A DNA stretch of 38,535 nucleotides from Nemertoderma westbladi (lineage: Eukaryota > Xenacoelomorpha > Nemertodermatida > Nemertodermatidae), in assembly GCA_032718475.1 (NCBI GenBank), contig JAUCBJ010000201.1, positions 1 through 38,535 of the forward strand, written 5' to 3'. Under the pieces are notes generated by a model. The model worked only from the letters and a program-made list of their open reading frames with translations, did not search any database and was not told the origin of the DNA. A program made the translations under genes and the position numbers. Positions 19,792 to 33,059 of the stretch are shown in pieces; the stretch's first letter is position 1; each line of letters begins with the position of its first letter.

Positions 19792-19991
19792 CTACGCGTA
19801 GGCCTACGCGTAGCTACGCGTAGTTTGTAACTTCCATTCCTGTCATTTACCGGTAGGGCCAGACTTACTGCCTTTTTAACAACTACGCGTAGGTGTTTTA
19901 AAACTACGCGTAGTTATTTTGGAACTACGCGTAGGTATTTTGAAACTACGCTTAGGTGCTACGCGTAGCTACGCGTAGGTGCTACGCGTAG
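19792..19991. repeat. Left subterminal array of CTACGCGTAG palindromes
   Basis: Perfect copies at 19792, 19804, 19814, 19883, 19903, 19924, 19959, 19969 and 19982, with a degenerate copy near 19945. Some abut to give a longer CTACGCGTAGCTACGCGTAG unit. Subterminal repeats of this kind usually bind transposase; that role is inferred. Confidence 0.9.
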
Positions 19992-20777
19992 CAGTCCTGA
20001 TAACAATGATTTTTCATTTCAGGTCCTGTAGGGTTGAGTTGTTAGGCAAGTATCGGTATATGTCAGGTATCTGATTATCAGACAAATGTAATAACAGAAT
20101 CGGAAACTCATATCTCTACATACAGCACTGGTAATAAATAATATTCGGCTCTTTCACATACAAACACAGAGGATGAATAAAAAGTAAACATGAAATTCAC
20201 GTCTCATGATTCAAGTATCTTTGTTTCCATTGGATTATTTAAATATTGAACAGTAGTAAATAAAGCGACCAGTCTACCGGTGAAGAGGTTAAGCGAAAGC
20301 TGATAAATACTGCATATAATCAAATTGTTTGGTCAAATGACAAGTGCAAACAATCATGGTAGACAATTTAGTCTCCCCCTTCCCTTGTCAAGGGGTTAAC
20401 ATATTAAATACAGTATATCCTTGCCCTATCGTGAACAAAGGCAATAAAAAGCATAGAGAGTCGATAAGAACCATCGGCCTATTTCCTTTGTAAACTATTT
20501 TTGAACTCTAAACATTAATTATTAACACATTTTACCGCCCGCAACGCATGAAGTGAAGAATATGTAGTTTTCGCGTATTCCTCTATATAGAGTATACAGG
20601 TATAGGATACATTACTGTTGAAAGCATTTGATGGTTGTGGGTTGTTTATTGAACATACCGTATTGTGTCTTATTTTAGTACTGACTCGCTTGGAATACGT
20701 AAGCCTACTAATGTTAAACGACGTACTGACGTATAGGCATAGTTATGGGTAGCACCTATGCGTAGGTCGCGTAGGAC

Positions 20778-20878
20778 CTACGCGTAGCTACGCGTAGCAC
20801 CTACGCGTAGTTATTGTTAAAACTCTGAAACTGGTGATATATAACCCAATGTTGCGAACTACGCGTAGCTACGCGTAG
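20778..20878. repeat. Right subterminal array of CTACGCGTAG palindromes
   Basis: Perfect copies at 20778, 20788, 20801, 20859 and 20869, preceded by degenerate copies from about 20757. Confidence 0.9.
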
Positions 20879-21113
20879 GTCGAAAAGATTTACCCCGTAT
20901 TTTGCTTTAGTACCGCTGTACCGGTATTAGTATCTAGTACGCCTATCCGACGTAGGGAGGGCCTCATCCATAATCAGTCAATCAGTGCAATTACTGAATT
21001 ACAGTTTGTTAGGCAGTTAGGCCTACAGGTAGGTCTACGTCAGTCAGTAGGGACTAGGGAGTCACGTAATTATGTCAGGATGGGGGGGGTTGTCACGATT
21101 TCCAATTCAGCTA

Positions 21114-21359
21114 TTGGGGTGTTGTTTCAGCCTTCTCATAGGGTTAATGTTAAATGAATATTGAAAAAGTAGTGCCTAAATGTAAAATTTTTACTGTAAA
21201 CTGTGTTCCTAAATTTAGTTTATTGTTTTGGTTAGAAAAGCCCGCCATTATAACCTGCTACTTTCCTGCTACATCAAGGTACCTAAAATCGTGACTATCG
21301 AAATTAAATCTTCGGGAAATTAAGTTTATATGTTCAAATAGGCTGAAACGACACCCCAA
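21114..21359 (+). mobile_element. 246-bp MITE, copy A
   Basis: The left end is TTGGGGTGTTGTTTCAGCC and the right end is the inverse GGCTGAAACGACACCCCAA, with one mismatch over 19 bp. The interior has TTTACTGTAAACTGTGTTCC, GTTTATTGTTTTGGTTAGAA and TATAACCTGCTACTTTCC. A clear target duplication was not found; similarity may extend a few bases outward. A second copy lies inverted 210 bp downstream. A run of eight G lies about 25 bp to the left. Confidence 0.8.
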
Positions 21360-21568
21360 GAGCAATTTGCCTTGGTGGTTTCTTCTCCAACATTTTATTG
21401 TGCAATTCGTTATTTAAAATATTCTGTTCCGTTTATTTTAATTTAATTTGTCGAACTGGAGTGAAAAATACAATACAATTGGTAATATGCGTACGGGGGT
21501 GGGTTTGTCATTGTCAGTTTGTGGGTATACCTACATTTTGTTGGGCAGTATACAGTAGGACTAACCAA

Positions 21569-21812
21569 ATGGGGTGTCGCTGCAGCCTATTTTAACATAT
21601 TAACTTAATTTCGCGAATATTTTATTTCAATATTAAACCATTTAAGGTACCTTTTAAAGGAAAGTAGCAGGTTATAATGGCAGGGTTTTTTCCAACCAAA
21701 ACAATAAACTCAATTTAGGAACACAGTTTACAGTAAAGTTTTTACTTCTAGGGACTAATTTTCAATATTAATTTAATATTAACCCTATGAGAAGGCTGAA
21801 ACAACACTCCAA
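21569..21812 (-). mobile_element. 244-bp MITE, copy B, opposite orientation to copy A
   Basis: Read on the minus strand it follows copy A from end to end: TTGGAGTGTTGTTTCAGCC, TTCTCATAGGGTTAAT, CTGTAAACTGTGTTCCTAAA, GTTTATTGTTTTGGTTGG, TATAACCTGCTACTTTCC, AAGGTACC, GGCTGCAGCGACACCCC at the far end (given in the plus-strand sense as GGGGTGTCGCTGCAGCC). The pair forms a ~700-bp imperfect palindrome. Confidence 0.8.
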
Positions 21813-22589
21813 TTGGCTTTTGCATACTGCAGTGGCAGCCTAAACCCTAATTAAACTGTCAGGTAACCCTAACCCTAAGTCATAAATTCTAAGAAATTCA
21901 GTAACTCCCTAATGGCCCGGCCTTTAACCCTAACCAAAATAATAAATCAAATATACCCATAATATAAAATCCTTCATAGCCTCACCAAATTCACTGTACA
22001 AACTCGTGAATTAATAGAAATTTAGTATTCTGTATTGCTGTAATTGACAACAAAATAAATAGTTGGTGTCGTCGTGGTTGACGTTAACATTTTAACATGA
22101 TAATAACTTTGTCGGATTTAAAGCTGTCGAACTAAAAATTTGTAGGAATCAATAAGAGCAGAGTTTGAGTTTAGAGACTTTCGGACACCATCTGTTCACA
22201 AACAGGTTTACTATTATATACCCTTTTATTAATACTAAGTAATATTTAGTATTGGACATTATTGATAATTCAAGGGTGACGCACGGCCCTTCAGGCCTAT
22301 AGCAATATTAATATTGTCCGAAATTCCGCAAAATTTCTCAGATTCTGATTTAGGTTGGCGGTTATCACCTTTTTAATTGGATTTAATCTAAAATGTAACA
22401 TTGTTTTAACTCCGATGCTCCTTTGTTTTATGAAAAAACAGTTGTTATTCCTCTGTCAGATAACAGATTACATGTGGCTATATATCAGCCCTCGCATGGG
22501 GATTTTTAGCAATAAAAAAAGGTAAAAAAGGTATATCATTTTCATAAAATTTAATTAGCCCACTAAAATCAAATTACCGTCTTTAATCT
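21813..22589. other. Non-coding stretch with a short telomere-like motif
   Basis: AACCCTAACCCTAA occurs near 21863, with isolated AACCCTAA nearby (21841, 21937). Two units are too few to call an interstitial telomere. Otherwise nothing recognised. Confidence 0.4.
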
Positions 22590-22738
22590 AATAAGCACCT
22601 TAGTCTCTAATAAGCGCCCCCCTTCAAATAAACGCCCATCCATTTAGCAACTTAAACGCCCTCCTCAAATAAACGTCCCCCCGATTGGCAATTTATAAAC
22701 ATAAACGCCCAGGCTTTTATATTCAAGTAAATACGGTA
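22590..22738. repeat. Dispersed repeat made of AAATAAACGCCC-like short units
   Basis: Reiterated TAATAAGCGCCCC, AAATAAACGCCCATCC, AAACGCCCTCC, AAATAAACGTCCCCCC and AAACGCCCAGG, ending in AAGTAAATACGGTA. From memory, units like these are common in marine invertebrate genomes; class unknown. Confidence 0.5.
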
Positions 22739-23591
22739 GTTTATATTGATATTGATCTATTCATATTGCGTTAAATCTGGGTTTATTAAAAATTAAAGCT
22801 AATTAATTAATAAAGTTAATTTAATTAAACATAATAATGAGTTACGCTGTCGCATTCGACACTTTCTTTCTGTATATATGTTGGCCTAGCATGTAGGGTA
22901 TCATCAGTACATGGTTTAGCTGTTCGGAAATGTTTCGATTCATTCGCTTACTACTAGCGATGGTTTGGGTATATTTAGGCTGACATATTTGAATAACCTA
23001 TAATTAGCACATAATGTTTTGCATTATTGATTGCATTAATTAATTTAGGCTGTTATTTCCACTTCTCCCATCTTCAGAAAAACAGGTAAATGTCTGAGAA
23101 AAAGATAAAAAAGGTAAAAAAGGTGTAAATGTGAGGCCTGTATTATAATATAATTTTCTCGTGGGGTAGGGGGGCGGGAGTGGGGCGAATACCCTCCTTA
23201 TAATATTTACTTTATTGGAGATGGAGAGCTTTTAAAAAATGAACATTATAACAATTTTTTAACATCTATCCTTTGCCATGGTAACAAGGTGGAAGGTCAG
23301 CTACGCCTTTGTTGTTATGAATGGAAATGGAATATCACACAACTAAAGGTATATTTAGATTTTAGTGATACTGTATTTATTGATAAAATAAACATATAAG
23401 TTACATTATACACAAAAAGTTAATATTAATAGTTAATATAATATAGTTAATATTGGTAACGGTAACACCAACCTGAGGAAGTGATCTGTTCAGCTGGTCC
23501 CAATCGAGACGACTCAGCTAACGCCCTGGTAATAACTGAAGGGTGAAGGTCATTGCGACATCGTACTGTACATCGTTTCTTGTAGACGTCA
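22739..23591. other. Non-coding stretch left of the satellite
   Basis: AT-rich to about 23450. The 140 bp just before the array (23455-23590) are GC-richer and unlike the satellite, but no gene or RNA is recognised. AAAAAAGGTAAAAAAGGT occurs here (about 23106) and at about 22513. Confidence 0.4.
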
Positions 23592-26500
23592 AATGTAAAA
23601 CTAACCACTCCTAAATAACGAAAACAAATATATGTAAAACTAACCACTCCTAAATAACGAAAACAAATATATATGTAAAACTAACCACTCCTAAATAACG
23701 AAAACAAATATATATGTAAAACTAACCAGAAACCACTCCTAAATAACGAAAACAAATAAATGTAAAACTAACCACTCCTAAATAACAAAACCAAATATAT
23801 GTAAAACTAACCACTCCTAAATAACGAAAACAAATATATGTAAAACTAACCACTCCTAAATAAAGAAACCAAATATATGTAAAACTAACCACTCCTAAAT
23901 AACGAAAACAAATATATATGTAAAACTAACCACTCCTAAATAACGAAAACAAATATATATGTAAAACTAACCAGAAACCACTCCTAAATAACGAAAACAA
24001 ATAAATGTAAAACTAACCACTCCTAAATAACGAAAACAAATAAATGTAAAACTAACCACTTCTAAATAACGAAAACAAATATATGTTAAAACTAACCACT
24101 CCTAAATAACGAAAACAAATAAATGTAAAACTAACCACTCCTAAATAACGAAAACAAATAAATGTAAAACTAACCACTTCTTCATAACGAAAACAAATAT
24201 ATGTTAAAACTAACCACTCCTAAATAACGAAAACAAATAAATGTAAAACTAACCACTCCTAAATAACGAAAACAAATAAATGTAAAACTAACCACTCCTA
24301 AATAACGAAACCAAATATATGTAAAACTAACCACTCATAAATAACGAAAACAAATAAATGTAAAACTAACCACTCCTAAATAACGAAAACAAATAAATGT
24401 AAAACTAACCACTCCTAAATAACGAAAACAAATAAATGTAAAACTAACCACTCCTAAATAACGAAAACAAATATATGTTAAAACTAACCACTCCTAAATA
24501 ACGAAAACAAATAAATGTAAAACTAACCACTCCTAAATAACGAAAACAAATATATGTTAAAACTAACCACTCCTAAATAACGAAAACAAATATATGTTAA
24601 AACTAACCACTCCTAAATAACGAAAACAAATATATGTAAAACTAACCACTCCTAAATAACGAAACCAAATATATGTAAAACTAACCACTCCTAAATAACG
24701 AAAACAAATATATGTAAAACTAACCACTCCTAAATAACGAAAACAAATATATGTAAAACTAACCAGTAACCACTCCTAAATAACGAAACCAAATATATGT
24801 AAAACTAACCACTCCTAAATAACGAAAACAAATAAATGTAAAACTAACCACTCCTAAATAACGAAAACAAATATATGTTAAAACTAACCACTCCTAAATA
24901 ACGAAAACAAATATATGTTAAAACTAACCACTCCTAAATAACGAAAACAAATATATGTAAAACTAACCACTCCTAAATAACGAAACCAAATATATGTAAA
25001 ACTAACCACTCCTAAATAACGAATACAAATATATATAAAACTAACCACTCCTAAATAACGAAAACAAATATATGTAAAACTAACCACTCCTAAATAACGA
25101 AAACAAATATATGTAAAACTAACCACTCCTAAATAACGAAAACAAATATATGTAAAACTAACCACTCCTAAATAACGAAAACAAATAAATGTAAAACTAA
25201 CCACTCCTAAATAACGAAAACAAATATATGTTAAAACTAACCACTCCTAAATAACGAAAACAAATATATGTAAAACTAACCACTCCTAAATAACGAAAAC
25301 AAATATATGTAAAACTAACCACTCCTAAATAACGAAAACAAATATATGTAAAACTAACCACTCCTAAATAACGAAAACAAATATATGTAAAACTAACCAC
25401 TCCTAAATAACGAAAACAAATATATGTAAAACTAACCACTCCTAAATATCGAAAACAAATATATGTAAAACTAACCACTCCTAAATAACGAAAACAAATA
25501 AATGTAAAACTAACCACTCCTAAATAACGAAAACAAATATATGTTAAACCTAACCACTCCTAAATAACGACAACAAATATATGTAAAACTAACCACTCCT
25601 AAATAACGAAAACAAATATATGTAAAACTAACCACTCCTAAATAACGAAAACAAATATATATGTAAAACTAACCACTCCTAAATAACGAAAACAAATATA
25701 TATGAAAAATTAACCACTCCTAAATAACGAAAACAATATATGTTAAAACTAACCACTCCTAAATAACGAAACCAAATATATGTAAAACTAACCACTCCTA
25801 AATATCGAAAACAAATATATGTTAAAACTAACCACTCCTAAATAACGAAAACAAATATATGTTAAAACTAACCACTCCTAAATAACGAAAACAAATATAT
25901 GTAAAACTAACAACTCCTAAATAACGAAACCAAATATATGTAAAACTAACCACTCCTAAATAACGAAAACAAATATATATGTAAAACTAACCAGTAACCA
26001 CTCCTAAATATCGAAAACAAATATATGTTAAAACTAACCACTCCTAAATAACGAAAACAAATATATGTTAAAACTAACCACTCCTAAATAACGAAAACAA
26101 ATAAATGTAAAACTAACCACTCCTAAATAACGAAAACAAATATATGTAAAACTAAACACTCCTAAATAACGAAAACAAATATATGTAAAACTAACCACTC
26201 CTAAATAACGAAAACAAATATATGTAAAACTAAACACTCCTAAATAACGAAAACAAATATATGTTAAAACTAACCACTCCTAAATAACGAAAACAAATAT
26301 ATGTAAAACTAACCACTCCTAAATAACGAAACCAAATATATGTAAAACGAACCACTCCTAAATAACGAAAACAAATAAATGTAAAACTAACCACTCCTAA
26401 ATAACGAAAACAAATATATGTTAAAACTAACCACTCCTAAATAACGAAAACAAATATATGTAAAACTAACCACTCCTAAATAACGAAAACAAATAAATGT

Positions 26501-29500
26501 AAAACAAACACTCCTAAATAACGAAAACAAATATATGTAAAACTAACCACACCTAAATAACGAAAAAAAATATATGTAAAACAAACCACTCCTAAATAAC
26601 GAAAACAAATATATGTAAAACTAACCACTCCTAAATAACGAAAACAAATATATGTAAAACTAACCACTCCTAAATAACGAAAACAAATATATGTAAAACT
26701 AACCACTCCTAAATAACGAAAACAAATATATGTAAAACTAACCACTCCTAAATAACGAAAACAAATATATGTAAAACTGACCACTCCTAAATAACGAAAA
26801 CAAATATATGTTAAAACTAACCACTCCTAAATAACGAAAACAAATATATGTAAAACTAACCACTCCTAAATAACGAAAACAAATATATGTAAAACTAACC
26901 ACTCCTAAATAACGAAAACAAATATATGTAAAACTAACCACTGCTAAATAACGAAAACAAATATATGTAAAAATAACCACTCCTAAATAACGAAACCAAA
27001 TATATGTAAAACTAACCACTCCTAAATAACGAAAACAAATATATATGTAAAACTAACCAGTAACCACCACTCCTAAATAACGAAAACAAATATACATGTA
27101 AAACTAACCAGTAACCACTCCTAAATAACGAAAACAAATATATATGTAAAACTAACCAGTAACCACTCCTAAATAACGAAAACAAATATATATGTAAAAC
27201 GAACCACTCCTAAATAACGAAAAAAATATATGTAAAACTAACCACTCCTAAATAACGAAACCAAATATATGTAAAACTAACCACTCCTAAATAACGAAAA
27301 CAAATATATATGTAAAACTAACCAGTAACCACTCCTAAATAACGAAAACAAATATACATGTAAAACTAACCAGTAACCACTCCTAAATAACGAAAACAAA
27401 TATATATGTAAAACTAACCAGTAACCACTCCTAAATAACGAAAACAAATATATATGTAAAACTAACCACTCCTAAATAACAAAAAAAAATGTGTAAAACT
27501 AACCACTCCTAAATAACGAAAAAAATATATGTAAAACTAACCACTCCTAAATAACGAAACCAAATATATGTAAAACTAACCACTCCTAAATAACGAAAAC
27601 AAATATATATGTAAAACTAACCAGTAACCACTCCTAAATAACGAAAACAAATATACATGTAAAACTAACCAGTAACCACTCCTAAATAACGAAAACAAAT
27701 ATATATGTAAAACTAACCAGTAACCACTCCTAAATAACGAAAACAAATATATATGTAAAACTAACCACTCCTAAATAACAAAAAAAAATGTGTAAAACTA
27801 ACCACTCCTAAATAACGAAAACAAATATATGTAAAACTAACCACTTCCAAATAACGAAAAAATATGTGTAAAACTAACCACTCCTAAATAACGAAAACAA
27901 ATATATATGTAAAACTAACCAGTAACCACTCCTAAATAACGAAAACAAATATATATGTAAAACTAACCAGTAACCACTCCTAAATAACGAAAACAAATAT
28001 ATATGTAAAACTAACCACTCCTAAATAACGAAAAAAATATATGTAAAACTAACCACTCCTAAATAACGAAAACAAATATATATGTAAAACTAACCACTCC
28101 TAAATAACGAAAAAAATATATGTAAAACTAACCACTCGTAAATAACGAAAACAAATATATATGTAAAACTAACCAGTAACCACTCCTAAATAACGAAAAC
28201 AAATATATATGTAAAATTAACCACTCCTAAATAACAAAAAAAAATGTGTAAAACTAACCACTCCTAAATAACGAAAACAAATATATGTAAAACTAACCAC
28301 TTCCAAATAACGAAAAAATATGTGTAAAACTAACCACTCCTAAATAACGAAAACAAATATATATGTAAAACTAACCAGTAACCACTCCTAAATAACGAAA
28401 ACAAATATATATGTAAAACTAACCAGTAACCACTCCTAAATAACGAAAACAAATATATATGTAAAACTAACCACTCCTAAATAACGAAAAAAATATATGT
28501 AAAACTAACCACTCCTAAATAACGAAAACAAATATATATGTAAAACTAACCACTCCTAAATAACGAAAAAAATATATGTAAAACTAACCACTCCTAAATA
28601 ACGAAAACAAATATATATGTAAAACTAACCACTCCTAAATAACAAAAAAAAATGTGTAAAACTAACCACTCCTAAATAACGAAAATAAATATATGTAAAA
28701 CTAACCACTTCCAAATAACGAAAAAATATGTGTAAAACTAACCACTCCTAAATAACGAAAACAAATATATGTAAAACTAACCACTCCTAAATAACGAAAA
28801 CAAATATATATGTAAAACTAACCAGTAGCCACTTCTAAATAACGAAAACAAATATATATGTAAAACTAACAACTCCTAAATAACGAAAACAAATATATAT
28901 GTAAAACTAACCAGTAACCACTCCTAAATAACGAAAAAAAATATATGTAAAACTAACCAGTAACCACTCCTAAATAACGAAAACAAATATATATGTAAAA
29001 CTAACCACTCATAAATAACGAAAACAAATATATGTAAAACTAACCACTCCTAAATAACAAAAACAAATATATGTTAAAACTAACCACTCCTAAATAACGA
29101 AAACAAATATATGTAAAATTAACCACTTCTAAATAACGAAAAAAATATGTGTAAAACTAACCACTCCTAAATAACGAAAACAAATATATATGTAAAACTA
29201 ACCACTCTTAAATAACGAAAACAAATATATGTAAAACTAACCACTCCTAAATAACGAAAACAAATATATGTTAAAACTAACCACTCATAAATAACGAAAA
29301 TGTAAAACTAACCACTTCTAAATAACGAAAAAAATATGTGTAAAACTAACCACTCCTAAATAACGAAAACAAATATATATGTAAAACTAACCACTCCTAA
29401 ATAACGAAAACAAATATATGTTAAAACTAACCACTCCTAAATAACGAAAACAAATATATGTAAAACTAACCACTCCTAAATAACGAAAACAAATATATAT

Positions 29501-32500
29501 GTAAAACTAACCACTCCTAAACAACGAAAACAAATATATGTAAAACTAACCACTCCTAAATAACGAAACCAAATATATGTAAAACTAACCACTCCTAAAT
29601 ATCGAAAACAAATATATGTTAAAACTAACCACTCCTAAATAACGAAAACAAATATATGTAAAACTAACCACTCCTAAATAACGAAACCAAATATATGTAA
29701 AACTAACCACTCCTAAATATCGAAAACAAATATATGTTAAAACTAACCACTCATAAATAACGAAAACAAATATATGTTAAAACTAACCACTCCTAAATAA
29801 CGAAAACAAATATATGTAAAACTAACCACTCCTAAATAACGAAACCAAATATATGTAAAACTAACCACTCCTAAATAACGAAAACAAATAAATGTAAAAC
29901 TAACCACTCCTAAATAACGAAAACAAATATATGTAAAACTAAACACTCCTAAATAACGAAAACAAATATATGTATAACTAACCACTCCTAAATAACGAAA
30001 ACAAATATATGTAAAACTAAACACTCCTAAATAACGAAAACAAATATATGTTAAAACTAACCACTCCTAAATAACGAAAACAAATATATGTAAAACTAAC
30101 CACTCCTAAATAACGAAACCAAATATATGTAAAACTAACCACTCCTAAATAACGAAAACAAATAAATGTAAAACTAACCACTCCTAAATAACGAAAACAA
30201 ATATATGTTAAAACTAACCACTCCTAAATAACGAAAACAAATATATGTAAAACTAACCACTCCTAAATAACAAAAACAAATAAATGTAAAACAAACCACT
30301 CCTAAATAACGAAAACAAATATATGTAAAACTAACCACACCTAAATAACGAAAAAAATATATGTAAAACAAACCACTGCTAAATAACGAAAACAAATATA
30401 TGTAAAACTAACCACTCCTAAATAACGAAAACAAATATATGTAAAACTAACCACTCCTAAATAACGAAAACAAATATATGTAAAACTAACCACTCCTAAA
30501 TAACGAAAACAAATATATGTTAAAACTAACCACTCCTAAATAACGAAAACAAATATATGTAAAACTAACCACACCTAAATAACGAAAAAAAATATATGTA
30601 AAACTAACCACTCCTAAATAACGAAAACAAATATATGTAAAACTAACCACTCCTAAATAACGAAAACAAATATATGTAAAACTAACCACTCCTAAATAAC
30701 GAAAACAAATATATGTAAAACTAACCACTCCTAAATAACGAAAGCAAATATATGTAAAAATAACTACTCCTAAATAACGAAACCAAATATATGTAAAACT
30801 AACCACTCCTAAATAACGAAAACAAATATATATGTAAAACTAACCAGTAGTCACTCCTAAATAACGAAAACAAATATATATGTAAAACTAACCAGTAACC
30901 ACTCCTAAATAACGAAAACAAATATATATGTAAAACTAACCAGTAACCACTCCTAAATAACGAAAACAAATATATATGTAAAACTAACCAGTAACCACTC
31001 CTAAATAACGAAAACAAATATATATGTAAAACTAACCACTCCTAAATAACCAAAAAATATATGTAAAACTAACCACTCCTAAATAACGAAAACAAATATA
31101 TATGTAAAACTAACCAGTAACCACTCCTAAATAACGAAAACAAATATATATGTAAAACTAACCACTCCTAAATAACAAAAAAAATGTGTAAAACTAACCA
31201 CTCCTAAATAACGAAAACAAATATATGTAAAACTAACCACTTCCAAATAACGAAAAAATATGTGTAAAACTAACCACTCCTAAATAACGAAAACAAATAT
31301 ATATGTAAAACTAACCAGTAACCACTCCTAAATAACGAAAACAAATATATATGTAAAACTAACCAGTAACCACTCCTAAATAACGAAAACAAATATATAT
31401 GTAAAACTAACCACTCCTAAATAACGAAAAAAATATATGTAAAACTAACCACTCCTAAATAACGAAAACAAATATATATGTAAAACTAACCAGTAACCAC
31501 TCCTAAATAACGAAAACAAATATATATGTAAAACTAACCACTCCTAAATAACAAAAAAAATGTGTAAAACTAACCACTCCTAAATAAAGAAAACAAATAT
31601 ATGTAAAACTAACCACTCCTAAATAACGAAAACAAATATATGTAAAACTAACCACTTCCAAATAACGAAAAAATATGTGTAAAACTAACCACTCCTAAAT
31701 AACGAAAACAAATATATGTAAAACTAACCACTCCTAAATAACGAAAACAAATATATATGTAAAACTAACCAGTAGCCGCTTCTAAATAACGAAAACAAAT
31801 ATATATGTAAAATTAACAACTCCTAAATAACGAAAACAAATATATATGTAAAACTAACCAGTAACCACTCCTAAATAACGAAAAAAAATATATGTAAAAC
31901 TAACCAGTAACCACTCCTAAATAACGAAAACAAATATATATGTAAAACTAACCACTCCTAAATAACGAAAACAAATATATATGTAAAACTAACCACTCCT
32001 AAATAACGAAAACAAATATATATGTAAAACTAACCACTCCTAAATAACGAAAACAAATATATATGTAAAACTAACCACTCCTAAATAACGAAAACAAATA
32101 TATATGTAAAACTAACCACTCATAAATAACGAAAACAAATATGTAAAACTAACCACTCCTAAATAACAAAAACAAATATATGTTAAAACTAACCACTCCT
32201 AAATAACGAAAACAAATATATGTAAAATTAACCACTTCTAAATAACGAAAAAAATATGTGTAAAACTAACCACTCCTAAATAACGAAAACAAATATATAT
32301 GTAAAACTAACCACTCATAAATAACGAAAACAAATATATGTAAAACTAACCACTCCTAAATAACGAAAACAAATATATGTTAAAACTAACCACTCCTAAA
32401 TAACGAAAACAAATATATGTAAAACTAACCACTTCTAAATAACGAAAAAAATATGTGTAAAACTAAACACTCCTAAATAACGAAAACAAATATATATATG

Positions 32501-33059
32501 TAAAACTAACCACTCCTAAATAACGAAAACAAATATATGTTAAAATTAACCACTCCTAAATAACGAAAACAAATATATGTAAAACTAACCACTTCTAAAT
32601 AACGAAAAAAATATGTGTAAAACTAACCACTCCTAAATAACGAAAACAAATATATATGTAAAACTAACCACTCCTAAATAACGAAAACAAATATATGTTA
32701 AAACTAACCACTCCTAAATAACGAAAACAAATATATGTAAAACTAACCACTTCTAAATAACGAAAAAAATATATGTAAAACTAACCAGTAACCACTCCTA
32801 AATAACGAAAACAAATATATATGTAAAACTAACCACTCCTAAATAACGAAAACAAATATATGTTAAAACTAACCACTCCTAAATAACGAAAACAAATATA
32901 TGTAAAACTAACCACTTCTAAATAACGAAAAAAATATGTGTAAAACTAACCACTCCTAAATAACGAAAACAAATATATGTTAAAACTAACCACTCCTAAA
33001 TAACGAAAACAAATATGTTAAAACTAACCACTCCTAAATAACGAAAACAAATATATGTA

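Larger units (their letters stand above)
19766..20904. mobile_element. 1,121-bp non-autonomous DNA transposon with 9-bp target duplication (MULE-like)
   Basis: CGTATTTTG occurs directly before (19766-19774) and after (20896-20904) the element. The ends are perfect inverted repeats of 27 bp: GGGTAAATCTTTTCGACC followed by TACGCGTAG at 19775, and its reverse complement ending at 20895. Inside both ends are arrays of the palindrome CTACGCGTAG: nine perfect copies at 19792-19991 and five at 20778-20878, plus degenerate ones. A 9-bp duplication is the usual footprint of Mutator-like transposases, but the assignment is inferred and no transposase is encoded. Perfect ends and duplication suggest recent movement. 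If four terminal G are counted as the end, the duplication would be 7 bp; the 9-bp reading leaves no unexplained base. Confidence 0.9.

Noticed and set aside
21855-21945. Interstitial telomere
   Set aside because: Only two consecutive CCCTAA units plus scattered partial ones.
23447-31017. Many minus-strand ORFs encoding a 13-residue repeat (VVSFTYICFRYLG)
   Set aside because: They follow from a 39-bp satellite whose period is divisible by three and lacks a stop in one frame. They break wherever 40-, 41- or 48-bp units occur, and have no conserved start or end.
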